Source of the DNA: Blastobasis lacticolella | Lineage: Eukaryota; Arthropoda; Insecta; Lepidoptera; Blastobasidae | DNA length: 64,000 nucleotides | Assembly: GCA_905147135.1 (NCBI GenBank) | Contig: LR990041.1 | Span: 16,553,907-16,617,906 of the forward strand | Reading direction: 5' to 3' | Shown: positions 10,076 through 21,644 of the stretch, piece after piece | Numbering within the stretch: the first letter of the stretch is position 1 | Layout: the number at the start of each line of letters is the position of its first letter | Translations under genes and position numbers: made by a program | The notes under the pieces: model-generated | Databases searched by the model: none | The model's input: only the letters and a program-made list of their open reading frames with translations | What the model was told of the DNA's origin: nothing

Positions 10076-10507
10076 TTTAATATTTTTATGATAAGCACCT
10101 ACATACAACAACACGCACCAAAGAGTATAGAAAGATTTCTGACACGCACACTTTTCGATTAATTGACACAGACTATGAACTTTAACTGACACTTGTGGCG
10201 CCCACACACTATTTCAATAATTAGAATTATTTTTTCTTTACAAACTATCTGAAAATCTCCTATTTGACTGGAATCTCATGATTATTTGAAGACTTTACAT
10301 GTTGGCTAAAAGTCCAAGAGACTTGGCCGATACGAGAATGAAGAGGAAGTATTGGCCAATATTATAATGTTACGTTCAGGCGTTTGCCGCAAAAGCAAAC
10401 GCCAACATCGACGGAAATGTAGGTAAACCAAACCTCAACAAAAAAATCACAGCGAAAGCCACTTTTACAAAAAGTTACAATTAAATTTAATTCTTTTAAG
10501 GTAGTTA
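10076..10507 (-). promoter_or_regulatory. Probable 5' UTR and promoter region of the WBP4-like gene
   Basis: Lies just upstream of the inferred split start codon on the minus strand. No TATA box or initiator can be assigned with confidence, and no other coding potential is seen. The transcription start is unknown. Confidence 0.3.
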
Positions 10508-10862
10508 ATGACAGCCTCGGTGGCCGGGCGTTTGAGTACCGACTCGTAAGTGAAAGGTACCGGGTTCGAATCCCGTCGCGGCCATGTACCAATGATTCTT
10601 TTCTGAGTTATGTAGATTAGTTTAACACTTACCGATGCTCTTACAGCGAGGAAAAACATCGTGATGAAACCTGCAAATTCAGGCAACTGAATTTGTAACC
10701 ATGATCCAATCTGGTCAGGTTCCCCTGGTAGCAGGGTCACGGAGGTCAGATGGTAGTCGATCCACAGTAATTACCTGATCGCCAAATCTTGTGTCATGGT
10801 CAAGGCGGACCCCGGGCCCTCGTCCTTGAGAGCGCTACCGGGAGATTAACGCTAAGATGATA
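10508..10862 (+). repeat. tRNA-derived SINE, full-length copy
   Basis: Begins with a tRNA-like head containing TGGCCGGGCGTTTGAG and a clear B box GGTTCGAATCC near 10562. It continues with a family-specific body (ATCGTGATGAAACCTG, CATGATCCAATCTGGTCAGG, CAAGGCGGACCCCGGGCCC) and ends in TTAACGCTAAGATGATAC. The body and tail recur at 43968, 44180, 45560, 47385, 48500 and 55600, so this is a SINE family rather than a functional tRNA gene. Confidence 0.75.
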
Positions 10863-10984
10863 CATTTTTATTATTTAATGACAGGTGTGTGGTGTCCGGC
10901 AACATAATTTTTATTTTAACATTGCAGAATACTAAGGATCTACACAAAAAAGAACAAAATACGAAAAGAATCTTATAATATTGT

Positions 10985-12437
10985 CTTCTTCTTTTCAGCC
11001 ATTTTCAACCTCTAGGGTGTAGGCCTCCTTCAATACATTCCAGCGTTCTCGGTCTTGTGCTGTCTTCAACCATTCCATTCCAGCTGTTCTCCTAATGTCG
11101 TCGTACCAGCGCATCTGAGGTCTTCCCCGTGAACGTCTTTCACCCCACGGTCTCCACTCCACCAGCGATTTGCACCATGAACCCCGCTTTCTGGCGACAT
11201 GACCAGCCCATTGCCACTTCAGCTTCGATATATGTTTGATAACATCCCTCACTTTACTCTGTACTCTGAGCCAGTCATTTCTTTTGCGGTCACTGAGCGT
11301 TACGCCCACTATCTTCCTCTCTATTGCTCAACTCAGAGTCGCGAGTTTGTTAAGGATCTCCTTAGTAAAATCCCACGTCTCAGCTCCATAAGTGAGAACC
11401 GGCAGAATGCACTGATCATGTATGCGAGCTTTTTGTTCTGATGTTAATTTCATTCTGAACACATAATCTATCTTAGCATAGGCTGCCCATGCTAGTCTTA
11501 TGCGCCTGTAAATTTCGTTCGTCTGATTTTCCTTCTCCATTACCACCTCTTGACCGAGATATACATATTTATGTACCCTTTCAATGACGATGTTATCCAC
11601 TTTGATCTTAAACGCGGTATCGGGGCAATTGGTCATGATCTTGGTCTTATTTAGATTCATCTCTAGTCCGCATAATCGAGAGGCATGCTTAAGTTCCCGT
11701 ATCATGGTTTCCAGCTGTTCCGGGGTTTCAGAATACAGGACAATGTCGTCCGCGAATCGCAAGTTATGAAGATGCCTGCCCTCGATACGTAGTCCATATT
11801 GGTCCAAATTTAGAGTCTTGAAAATGTCCTCCAGTACTAGGGTGAATAGTTTTGGAGAGATAGTATCTCTCTGTCTGACACCTTTCTCCAATCTAATGGA
11901 CTCTGTCTTTGGTGGTAGGTTGACTGTCATGCTGGCATTTTTATAGATGTTATAATGTTCTAAATGTTCTAGATGTTCTAATGTTTAATTTCGTATATCG
12001 ATGGTCAATACGAGCGTTTTGCAAAGAATCGTAGACTGCCCAGGATTCGATACTGTCGAATGCCTTCTTGTAGTCTATAAAAGCCAACCACAGTGGCATC
12101 TGGTATTCTGTGGCTTTCTCGATAACGACTCGCAGAGAGAGGATATGGCCCATTGTACTCATTCCACTTCTGAAACCGGATTGCTCTATGGGCTGGTAAA
12201 AGTCAAGCTTATTGGTCAGCCGTAAGGTGATAACTTTTGGGAAGAGTTTGTACATTTGCGATAACAAACTAATTGGCCGGTAGTTGCTAAGATCACCCTT
12301 ATTCCCCTTTTTAAATAGGAGGACAACAGTAGCACATTCCCATTTTGTAGGTATGCGGCTTTCTTCTAGGCATTTGTTGAAGATATCCTTGAGAAAACAT
12401 ATGACAGAATCCCCTCCTTCCTTGATCATTTCCACGC
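10985..12437 (-). pseudogene. 5'-truncated RTE-clade LINE, reverse transcriptase remnant
   Basis: Three collinear minus-strand frames make one broken RT. 12435-11950 carries WECATVVLLFKKGNKGD, NYRPISLLS, FRSGMSTMGHI and FIDYKKAFDSIE. 11930-11328 carries GVRQRDTISPKLFTL, LRFADDIVLYSE and the thumb. 11309-10995 carries the C-terminus with WQWAGHVARKRG, RGRPQMRWYDDI and REERWNVLKEAY-like residues. These are RTE-type motifs. Breaks occur near 11940, where a short TCTAAATGTTCTAGATGTTC repeat interrupts the frame, and near 11320. The endonuclease and the first RT blocks are missing. It is dead but still easily readable. Confidence 0.85.
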
Positions 12438-12496
12438 TATATACACCTTAATATTGTATTATAAAGTATATTTTTCTAGCATTTTGTTCAATTTAA

Positions 12497-12800
12497 AAGT
12501 ACGATGTTTCAAAATCAAAATGCATAACGGGTCGTAACTATATTCTCCCCAATGGCATTCATTTCGTGTAATCTGAGCGATACTGAGTTTGGTGGTACGA
12601 ATTCTGTGCCATCATTCTACAGGTGAGATCTTGAAGATAGGCGGTACCACCCCGTAACGGGTGAAAACGGTGTGTATGGCACGGGCCTAACTCAGTATCA
12701 TCACGAATAACTCGGTATTGGTCACGAATTAACTAAACGAATGCCACTGGGGAGTGTAGTAACGATTCGTATCGCATTTGAATTTGGAAAATCGTACTTT
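12497..12800. mobile_element. Short TIR element (MITE) with TTAA flanks
   Basis: Inverted termini AAGTACGATGTTTCAAAATC at the left and the reverse complement of GATTTTGG-to-TACTTTT at the right, roughly 25-30 bp with a few mismatches. A second inverted block (CCCCAATGGCATTCATTTCG and AACGAATGCCACTGGGG) lies inside. TTAA is present at 12493-12496 and 12801-12804, as expected of TTAA-specific insertion. There is no coding capacity. The right end has one extra A, so boundaries are good to about 1-2 bp. Confidence 0.65.
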
Positions 12801-12804
12801 TTAA

Positions 12805-13020
12805 ATGAGCAGTTTTCCAGTAGGTACGTACTGTCAGTTGGTTTCAAAAAGCATCAGACAGCACTTCCACAATTTTGGTACTTCTCTTCTAAATCGGTAT
12901 GATTGTGGCAGTGATGACATGCAGGCTGCAGCCAACGAATACTAAACTTAAAAATATAAAGTTTAAGTTAGTATTTTGAAATAAATATAAAAAAGATATT
13001 TATAGAATAGGAATATACAG
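12805..13020 (+). repeat. Left-end fragment of the ATGAGCAGTTTTCC palindromic MITE family
   Basis: Starts ATGAGCAGTTTTCCAGTAGG and continues with GTCAGTTGGTTTCAAAAAGC and TGATGACATGCAGG, matching the left ends at 20683, 20931 and 55515. No matching right terminus is found directly after it. Confidence 0.6.
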
Positions 13021-13209
13021 GATGTTACATAATATATGTATGAAGCCGTGAACTGGATGGAGTGCTAAACGTATTAAAACGATAGGTACAATTATTTTTT
13101 TCGTGCGTGAAATAGTTAGCGATAAAATGACTATCGACTTTTTCTTTTTCAATGTCGATAACGACATTTTGAAAACGAAAGACCGCATCTCTAGAAATCA
13201 GTTGTAATA

Positions 13210-13393
13210 GGTCACTCAAGTTCATAGTACTATCTTAAACGCACACTCATGCAGTGCGCTGCGCAGTGCACTGCACGATGTGGCAAAACTTGTTACACGC
13301 CGAGCAATTTGTATGCAAGTACAGTGACAGATGGCAGAATGTCCCACTGTGCAGCGCGCCGTGCGGCGCACTGCATGATGGGGCAACACCCGC
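13210..13393. repeat. TGCAGTGCGCTGCGCAGTG-type repeat, left part
   Basis: Contains tandem, partly palindromic GTGCACTGCAC units (13245-13280 and 13350-13385). Inverted relatives occur at about 13868-13895 and 15765-15800. It is broken at 13394 by a complete MITE. It may be a repeat split by insertion, but its ends are not clear. Confidence 0.4.
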
Positions 13394-13815
13394 AATGAGC
13401 AGTTTTCCAATAGGTATCTAAAGCATTCCTAACCACTCACTAGATGGCGCCTCGACAATTTTGGTAATTGATAATCGCTTGAAATAGGTTCTTAGCAAAC
13501 ACGATATAAACACTGGGTACATTGTATTGGATAATATTGTATTTGTTAATAGTTTTCAACCATTTTAGAGGATGTAATATCTAATAATGGAACATAGTGC
13601 CAACTTCTATAAATATTTCTTTTTACACTTCGTTCAACCTTTAACAGTTATGTTTATATTAATAAATACTTTATTTTCAAGTTTAGTATTTGTTGGATGC
13701 ATGAAATTACTGCCACCATCATACAGATTTAAAAAAGATTACCAAAATTGTAGGAGCGCCATCTATTGATGCTTTGTGAAACCAACTATCAATACCTACT
13801 GGAAAACTCCTCATT
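13394..13815. mobile_element. Complete MITE with AATGAGCAGTTTTCC ends
   Basis: Inverted termini AATGAGCAGTTTTCCAATAG (left) and CTACTGGAAAACTCCTCATT (right). Both arms carry a GCGCCATCTA/TAGATGGCGC motif about 45 bp inside the ends (ACTAGATGGCGCC at left, GGAGCGCCATCTA at right). It is AT-rich inside with no coding capacity. The same family is found at 20683-21603 and 20931-21361. Confidence 0.75.
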
Positions 13816-14187
13816 GAAGCCCGAAATGTCAGTTCTGTATGAATTTTGTCTACATTTTTCAATTTGGCCCCATCGTGCAGCGTGCGGTGCGATGTCAGTA
13901 GATGTCAACATGAAACGTCACATCTGACTGTTTCTTTTTACCAACAGTTCGAATCTTTCCTCTTTATGTGACACAGTTCACACACATATATCTGTCTACT
14001 CTTTTTAGTACAGATACAACGCGTGTGAATGAAATAGGAAACCGACCTTGTCAAATAAAGTTTGACCGCTGATGCGTAAGCCCCTCCCCTTTTTCTGATT
14101 CTTTAACATTATCGTAGTTGTTTCGCTTTCGTGATCCTGTCGTCATTCTCTTCTCAGTTTATCCCGAATTATAAATAAGGCATGTTT

Positions 14188-14492
14188 GGTTCTAGAACAC
14201 TAGTTTCTAAAAAGAAATGCTGGTACTCGTAGAAATCTACATTTTGGATGGCACCTGTCAAACTTAAAACTGTAATAACTCTGAAACTATTGGTGCTAGA
14301 ATACTAGTTCCTAAAGACAAATAATAGTACTCGTCGAGATCTACATTCCGGATGATAGCTGTCAAACTTAATTCTGTAATAACTCTGAAACTATCGCTCC
14401 TTGAACACTAGTTCCTGAAGAGAATTGATAGTCGAGATCTACATTCCGGATGACAGCTGTCAATCTTAAAACTGTAATAACTCTGAAACTAT
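14188..14492 (+). repeat. Tandem repeat, three units of about 104 bp
   Basis: Three head-to-tail units starting near 14188, 14292 and 14396. Each contains a CTAG-TTC segment, a CGAGATCTACATTC-type segment, GATGACAGCTGTCAA and GTAATAACTCTGAAACTAT. Units 2 and 3 are more alike than either is to unit 1. There is no coding potential. Confidence 0.8.
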
Positions 14493-14519
14493 TTGCCTTA
14501 AAGCGCTTGTTCCAGCAAA

Positions 14520-15855
14520 CAGCAAATACTTATAGATATCGACGGGCACTATCATTTCTTTTTAGGATCTAGTTTTCTAAGAGCAATGGTTTCCGAGTAA
14601 TTTAAGTTATATACACTCTCTTCATACTTACTACTAATGTTATACTTTGTAGTTATAGTTTTGAATGAGCCATCATGGTATACACTCAGTTTAAGTAAAC
14701 ATTCATAAAGGACAGAAATAACTACGTTTTAAAACATTTTGAAGTTTTTTGTGTTCTTATATCCTCAAGATAATTTAATTGAATGTATTATCATAGAGCC
14801 TGTAACCATCGGACAATCAATACGCTTTTAACGAAAATCGGCAAAGTAGTTTTTGAGCTAGAATAAACATCCATACAAACATTCATATCCACATACATAC
14901 ATACAAACCCCTTTCTCCCGCAAGAGAAGGTAGAGACGACATTGTTCCACTTGACAAATCTCTGTCGATTCTTCTATTTTCATCAACTTTACATACATAG
15001 ACAGTTAACTTTATTACCCTTCCTTGGCTCCCTCGTAGTCGGGTAAAAACATCAGTTATCATAGTATTCGAGGAAGATCAATCGAGGTGGTCCAATTTCT
15101 TCACATGTTTCTTTTGTTATACTTTTTAGTTAAAAAAAGCAACATTCGCGTTTCATACATTTTTGGATAAAAAATCTAAGTGTCGGCCAGAACAAAATTA
15201 TTAGTTTCCAATAGAGAAAACAGTTCTTTACATTGTTTACTGTGACGTCAAATCCGCACGCCCGACGGGCGATTGTTATTGGCTTTTAGAAAAGCGATAC
15301 TTAGTACCTACTGTACGCCCGGTAGTACATAGTGGTGGTGGTGGGCGTACTGGTTTGGCACCATAGTAAGAAATAATAGAACCTGTGTGCTGTCTCTGAA
15401 AATTGCATAATATTTTTCTGGTCGGCCCTTCAGCGTTTTAATCCAAAATGAATGACATCCTTTTCGTACGTTTCTCTTGGTTGCATTTGAGACAGTCTCT
15501 TGGTTGCAAAGTGACTGGAGATAAAAAAAAACTCCAGTCACTTTTTACTAAGTTTTTACGTCTGCGTGTGAACAGACAGTCGGAGACATATTATGGTCAA
15601 TAATCATGCGAGTCGTTTAAAATAACGCGTGTAAAAGCGCCGAAAAAGCTGTCGTGCAAACGTTGCCTAACTCAAAATCACTCGTATATCTCTCGTGCGA
15701 GCGTTGCCTAACTTGAAAAACCAGAATAACACCACCGTTTTCTTTGTTGTCACCGTGACGTGGCACCGTGCGGTGCGCCGCGCAGTGCACTGCACTTCAT
15801 GAGTGGAGCCTGAGCCCTAGGCGCAATGGGATTTTAAGGAGATCTAAATTATGCT
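14520..15855. other. Non-coding stretch without recognisable genes
   Basis: Holds dispersed lepidopteran-looking repeat fragments, for example the ACATACATACATACAAACCC stretch near 14896 and the GTGCGGTGCGCCGCGCAGTG stretch near 15770. A perfect 11-bp hairpin, AGTGACTGGAG with CTCCAGTCACT around A-rich loop, sits at 15510-15542. I see no gene. Confidence 0.5.
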
Positions 15856-15940
15856 TTGTCTAAAATAGTATGATAATTTTGACAGCTCACTAATTGTTGG
15901 TCCTTGGCGCACGCCTATGAAGTTTATACCTTGTTTAAAA

Positions 15941-17022
15941 TAGGATGATAATTTTGACAGATCACAGTAGGGATGTGGTTGTGTAAAATCGTTAATGAAT
16001 CTATTCGATTATCGATTATCATTCTCATAGAACTTGGAATCGATAGTTGCATGGTTATGCTATACGTATTATACAAAATAAACTATTTATTTTCTTCTGA
16101 ATTAATAATTTATTAATACGACATTAAAAACCCTTCTACAACGACGATTTTGACACGTGCGTATTTCTATTCGGTTAGTCATCCTATTACATACAATACG
16201 CGCGACTCGAAATTGTTGTTGTGGAAGGTCTCTTAAGGTGAAATCCAAACAAAGAATAAGAGTTTAGTTACAAAAAATAATAAGGTTACCTAAATGTTAA
16301 TTTTAAATATTCGATTATATTATATCAATATCGATTTTCGATTGTCTGTTGTTATTCGTTATTCGTGGCACTTCACTAAAGGGGCGGGGCCTGTCTATGA
16401 AGTACGACATTTTCCGTAGTACATTTTACTGAAATAAAACACAAAACTTCATAGGCATGCGCCAAAGACCAACAATTAGTGAGCTGTCAAAATTATCATC
16501 CTATTTAAGACAAAGCATAATGTTGTTTTTCGGTAAAATGTACTACGGAAAACTTTGTACTTCATAGACAGGCCCCGCCCCTTTAGTGAAGTGCCATGAA
16601 TAACGAATTCCAACAGACAATCGAAAATCGGTATTGATATAATATAATCGAATATTTAAAATAAACAATTAATTTTCATTTATTATTTTTTTGTAACTAA
16701 ACTCTTATTCCTTGTTTGAATTTCACCCTAAGAGACCTTTCACAATAACGATTTCGAGGTGCGCGTATTCCACGTAAAGGATGACTGACCGAATAGAAAT
16801 ACGCACGTGTCATAATTGTCGTTGTAGAAGGGTTTTTAATGTCATATCAATAAATTATTAATTCAGAAGAAAATAAATAGTTCTTTTTGTATAATACGAA
16901 TAGCATAACCATGCAACTATCGATTCCAAGTTCTATGAGAATGATAATCGATAATCGAATAGATTCATTGACGATTTTACACAATTACATCCCTACTGTG
17001 ATCTGTCAAAATTATCATCCTA
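15941..17022. mobile_element. Long palindromic (foldback) element with arms of nearly 0.5 kb
   Basis: The left arm begins TAGGATGATAATTTTGACAG at 15941 and the right arm ends with its complement at 17022. The arms pair through TCGATAGTTGCATGGTTATG, CACGTGCGTATTTCTATTCG and CTAAAGGGGCGGGGCCTGTC, and on to CCGTAGTACATTTTAC near 16415-16433, pairing with 16534-16553. The remaining loop of about 100 bp (16434-16533) contains an inverted copy of the sequence just outside the left end (15856-15934: GCTCACTAATTGTTGGTC). There are no ORFs. A transcript would form a very long hairpin. Confidence 0.8.
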
Positions 17023-17526
17023 TGGCCAATGCTACACACACGATTCATAGTTTTTACGAAAGTGCACCACCACCTAACTAATATCAAAGTAGTCTAATTC
17101 AAATTACTGTAGCACATTAATGTAGCATATTGTCTTTACGAGTTTGCTTTCTCATGTCATGCCTGTCAATCTTGTTTCAGTGTCGCATAGGTAATCGTAC
17201 CTATCTGCCGTGAGATTTTTCAATACCTACACACACATATTTTAGTATAAAGTAAAACAAATAAAATACCCTAGCGCCGCCGGCCGTAATGAATGTAACA
17301 TAAATAAAACAAAGACAGTAGAGAGTGGAGTTTAAGACAGAACCCTCCACTAATGTGGACATGGCTTAAATTCTCAGAGGACTGTTATCGGCTATTAATT
17401 ATTATCGGGATTAAAATCCGTACGATTTCACGAACATTTCTCATCAACAAAAATAACTAAATGATTCTTCGTTGATGGAGCTACACCTGTAAATATCCCA
17501 TGCTTCACGCAGTTGGAGAACCTAGG

Positions 17527-18839
17527 CAGGGGCGCAGCTACCGCCGTAACAGCCGTATCAATGATACGGGTCCCCAAAACGTGTGTAAGTAAAAATTCCT
17601 ACTGTTATCCTCAATTTCAGTTAAGCCCTATTTCCCGGAAAAAAATTATTCTTTAGCAAATTTCAGACCAGGGTCGGGGCCCCCTCTGCCAAAGATGCAA
17701 ATGAAATCAAGTGATACAATCCGTTTTCATTCCCCTTTCGCTTAGAGATAATTAACATTTTTAATAAAACACAACAACTTAGGGCCTCGGCAACTGTTTT
17801 TATGTTAATCGTGGAAACTTTATAGCCAACATGTCAGAAATAGAGCTCGCTCGCTCATTAATTAATTGTTTGCGAAGTTAATTTTATTATACCTACACCA
17901 GAATGTCAAAAATGTCTACATCGTCGCTATAGTCCATTTACTGATTTTACGTTATTTTTATTGAATTCGCGCAAGTATTCTGAAGGCGTAATTTGTGAAA
18001 CTCGAGCTCGCTACGCACGCTTATTCAACACAATATGTCATGTATATATTTATCACGCAAGGTTTTAATTAAGTCAAAGGCCGATTTACAAAAATTCCGA
18101 GGTCCACCCCGGCTTTTAAGGAGTCTCTTGTCATAAAAACTACCAACATAAAACATGAACAAATTATACACCTAAATATTCCTCATTAGACAAAGTGATT
18201 CTACTTTGTCTATTGGTGAAAACCGCATGAAAATCCATTCAGTAGTTTTGAGTTTATCGCGAACAGGCAGACAGACACGGTGTGGAGCTTTGTTCCATTA
18301 TTCTTTTGAAACAAGGTTCCAAAGTTAAAATAACATATTTGTTATTTTTATTATTAAGGTGATTCGACGCCCATACTAAATTTCCCTCGATATCATTTCA
18401 TTCGTTTTAGTGTTTAGTGATTGTATTATGATTTCTACCTTTAGTAAATGTATTCAATGGTGCGCAAAATGGGTTTCTATTCAAAAGCAGTTAAATCGAA
18501 AAAATCACAAGTCGCCGCTAGATGGCGTTGTTTTGTGATTTCATTATTTTTCTTTTTTATTGCTTTGTTTTACATTATTAACATGTAAAAATCTATTTCG
18601 CGCCCAATTGAACACGTTTTCTAATAGCCAATTGCACAATCTTACATGAAAAACATCAAACCCTTGAAGGAATGTCGAACCAACGTTACATAAAATTGGT
18701 GTGAAAATCGTACCGCCTTAACACGCGAATATCTTGGATTTAAGTTACTCATTAGCATCCTTTGTAGTTGGGGGTACTAACTAGGAGGCCCCCAGACAGC
18801 TATTGATATGGGGCCCCTGGAGGGCAAGCTACGCCACTG
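17527..18839. mobile_element. Non-autonomous hAT-type element with 8-bp target duplication
   Basis: The left end CAGGGGCGCAGCTACCGCC and the right end GGGCAAGCTACGCCACTG are inverted versions of the CAGTGGCGTAGC terminus typical of hAT MITEs. AACCTAGG occurs directly before (17519-17526) and directly after (18840-18847), a perfect 8-bp duplication, the length hAT transposases make. No transposase frame is present inside. An internal ACTTTGTC/GAACAGGCAGACAGACA segment near 18200-18300 looks like a further fragment. Confidence 0.8.
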
Positions 18840-18847
18840 AACCTAGG

Positions 18848-19748
18848 TCACCTAGGTGGAGCGCGGACACAAACACAATTTTAGAAATTACTGTCAAGGT
18901 TACTGTCATTGTCCCAAATTACCTGATAAAATAGTGGTAAGCAAATGTAATCCATCACCGACATCATAAGGATTATAATTATTAGTCCACTGTTGGATTC
19001 GTTAGAGTCTCACTTTATCAAATAAACACACTCAACATTACGGTTCATCTACCAGGAGAACATAAGAGGCGAAATAAGTACGACCCCTAACACGCGGATC
19101 CCTAAAGCGCTCCCCGCTGCCACGCCTTCCGCCACCCGCCGCCGTGCGCCGCGTCGAAAGTCGCGGGAAATGCCCCGCCACGAGGCCCACGAGTCGGCGC
19201 GCCGGAGTTTTGGCAGTGTGCGTGCCGCATGTGCGTGCCGTACACTTGGGTGTGCCCTTTGATTTGAACCGACACTGACGCCGACGACGGCGCGGTTTCT
19301 TGTGTTTAACAGAGATTTGGAAGATTTAGCCACTTATCGGCATCATTTTATCCACATTCACGCTTAGTGTATTGTAAATAATTTTGTGAATGAATGCTCC
19401 ACCTATATTACCTTTTTACTTCATGACTCCGGCAGATATTTGTGCCGATTTCCTCTAGTGTGATAAGGACAGGAAGTGGTAATGAAGCCCATACGCCTGA
19501 TGACTATTTATAGAAACTTTTAGATGTTTGCAATACCACGGGTATAATATCGTATACCTTCCTGAGAATGATGATTAAATACTCTAAATTAAAATATTAA
19601 GTATTCCCCGAAATAGTATAAGATTATAGCTATCAATCAGTAACAACAATAACTATAAGTAACCGAATATTTAGGCCTCGAAACAATGTTCATAATAATC
19701 TTGTTAGGTGCACTTAAACAGACCAAGAGTAAAATTTAAATAACTAAG
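18848..19748. other. Intergenic stretch with a GC-rich island at 19080-19300
   Basis: Most of this is AT-rich and featureless. A segment of about 220 bp (19080-19300) is strongly GC- and CpG-rich (CGCCGCGTCGAAAGTCGCGG, CGAGTCGGCGCGCCGGAG). It could be a promoter or first exon of a host gene, but I recognise no protein on either strand and no TIRs. Confidence 0.4.
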
Positions 19749-19750
19749 TA

Positions 19751-20001
19751 GAGCTCGTCTAATTTAAAATGACGCGCCCCACTATCGCATTAACGCACAC
19801 AAGCAAGTTTAAAATATGGACGCAATACATATACAAATGCCGTTGTAATTGGTCATTCACTTGGCGGTGAAATTCAAACGTAGGAGCACGCGTCGTTCAT
19901 TGGCTCCCACACAGATGAAGTGTCGTTATCAATATTTGCACTCACACATCGAAATCAACTAACTAAGTAGTGGGGCGCGTCATCTTAGACTAGACGAGCT
20001 C
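19751..20001. mobile_element. Short TIR element with TA duplication (Tc1/mariner-type MITE)
   Basis: It starts GAGCTCGTCTAATTTAAAAT and ends with the complement of GAGCTCGTCTAGTCTAAGAT. The inverted repeat of about 35 bp continues through GACGCGCCCCACTA. TA precedes (19749-19750) and follows (20002-20003). It is 251 bp with no coding capacity. TA duplications fit Tc1/mariner-type MITEs. Confidence 0.75.
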
Positions 20002-20682
20002 TACCTATAGTTGTGTGTGGCTTTTTGGCATTGGAGGGGCGTAGCATTTATCTGTTTGTTGCCAGAGCATTGTATCTTTGTTCGTCTATTCGGTTTTTAG
20101 CTTTTCGCGTGATCGGTGTGCGTTTGTTGCGTTGTATGTATAGGATACCTAAGTACTGTGAAGATAACTGTGATAAGACTGTTAACGATATGAATGAATG
20201 AATGATTTATTGTTTTAGGTACCAACATTAACGTGTCTTGTTTGTGTACAATGTTCAATAGTTTAAGTATTGTGGTAATCATTATTCTGTGCATAAGTGC
20301 AACCAAGCAGTAGGCCAAAGACCATGTTACCTACCTACTTACGTATTGCATAGCAACCACTGCATGCTGTAGTGTTGTGTATCTGTGTGTATGACTGTAT
20401 CTACCTATCAGTCATCCGAGCCACAAGAAAGTAAGAAAGTATGATTAACCGCGCTGGCACCTGACGCTGTTTGTTATAATTTTTACCAATGTCAGTCAAT
20501 GCGGACTTATCATGGTCCTCTTCTAAAAGTAAACACTATGTTCATTTTAATACAAATCTTTATTTACTTATTAAACACAATTGTTCATTAATAATACTAT
20601 CATTACACAATTATCACAGATTCTGTAAGATTATAACCAGTACAAGGGTTGTCTTATCGCAAATAGCGATCTCTCATATTTG

Positions 20683-21603
20683 CATGAGCAGTTTTCCAGT
20701 AGGTATGGTCGGTTAGTTTCAAAAACCATCAATAGATGGCGCTCCCACAATGTCAGTACTTTTTTTTTAATTTGTATGATAGTGACAGTGATGTCATGCA
20801 GCCAACTAATATTAACTTAAATAAAATAAAAAAAATTAATTTAGCTTTTAAAGGTTAAAAGTGTTGTAAAAATATATATTTATGTAAGTAGGCACTATGT
20901 TCCATTTTAAAACAAACCTTTTATATTTGAATAAGGAGTTTTCCAGTATGTATTGTCAGTTGGTTTCAAAAAGCATCAATAGATGGCGCTCCTACATTTC
21001 TGGTTTTTTTTTTTAAATCTGTATGATTTTGGCAGTGATATCATGCAGCCATCTAATATTAAACCTAAAAATTAAATGTATATTAATATAAACATAACTT
21101 TTAAAGATTGAACGAAATGTACAAAGACATATTTTTATGAATAGGCACTATGTTCCATTTTATTACAACCTCTAAAATGGTTGAAAACTATTGATAAATT
21201 TGTATTGGATAATATTGTTATTATCCAATACAACGTACCCAGTGTTTATATCCCCTTTGCAAATAACCTTTTTCAAGCGATTATTAATTACCAAAATTGT
21301 CGGGCCGCCATCTAGTGAGTGGTTAAGAATGCTTTAGATACCTATTGGAAAACTCCTCATTACATTCATTATTGATCCTAGCGTCCATGAAACGAACTGA
21401 CTCAGTCAAATTGATGTTTTTTTTGTAATAATTTATCAAAACTATTAATAAATACAATATGATCTGGTACAACGTAAGTAACCAGTGTTTATAACCTCTA
21501 TGCTAAGTACCTATGTCAAGCGATTTTCAATTTAAAATATGTTGGGGCGCCATCAAGCCAGTGATTAGGAATGCTTTAGATACCTATTGGAAAACTGCTC
21601 ATT
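20683..21603. mobile_element. ATGAGCAGTTTTCC-family MITE split by a second copy of itself
   Basis: The outer copy has its left end CATGAGCAGTTTTCCAGTAG at 20683 and its right end ACCTATTGGAAAACTGCTCA near 21583-21603, with GGCGCTCCCACAATG and GGGGCGCCATCAAG as the matching inner motifs. Its middle is interrupted by the second copy at 20931-21361. Both copies retain AT-rich interiors without ORFs. Confidence 0.7.
20931..21361. mobile_element. Inner ATGAGGAGTTTTCC-family MITE
   Basis: Left end ATAAGGAGTTTTCCAGTATG, right end ATTGGAAAACTCCTCATT. Inside are TAGATGGCGCTCCTACA at left and GGGCCGCCATCTAGTG at right, and the duplicated ATTGGATAATATTG block also found in the copy at 13394-13815. It is inserted within the copy at 20683-21603. 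Confidence 0.7.
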
Positions 21604-21644
21604 GAGATGGTGACGTTCAAATCGAAGTATAGGCGGTCGCACAA

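Noticed and set aside
10560..10585. Possible functional tRNA gene
   Set aside because: The B box is good, but the sequence continues into a body repeated in at least six other places, so it is a SINE head.
13210..13385. CRISPR-like or regulatory array from the repeated GTGCACTGCAC units
   Set aside because: Units are irregular, there are no spacers, and relatives occur elsewhere as dispersed repeats in a eukaryotic genome.
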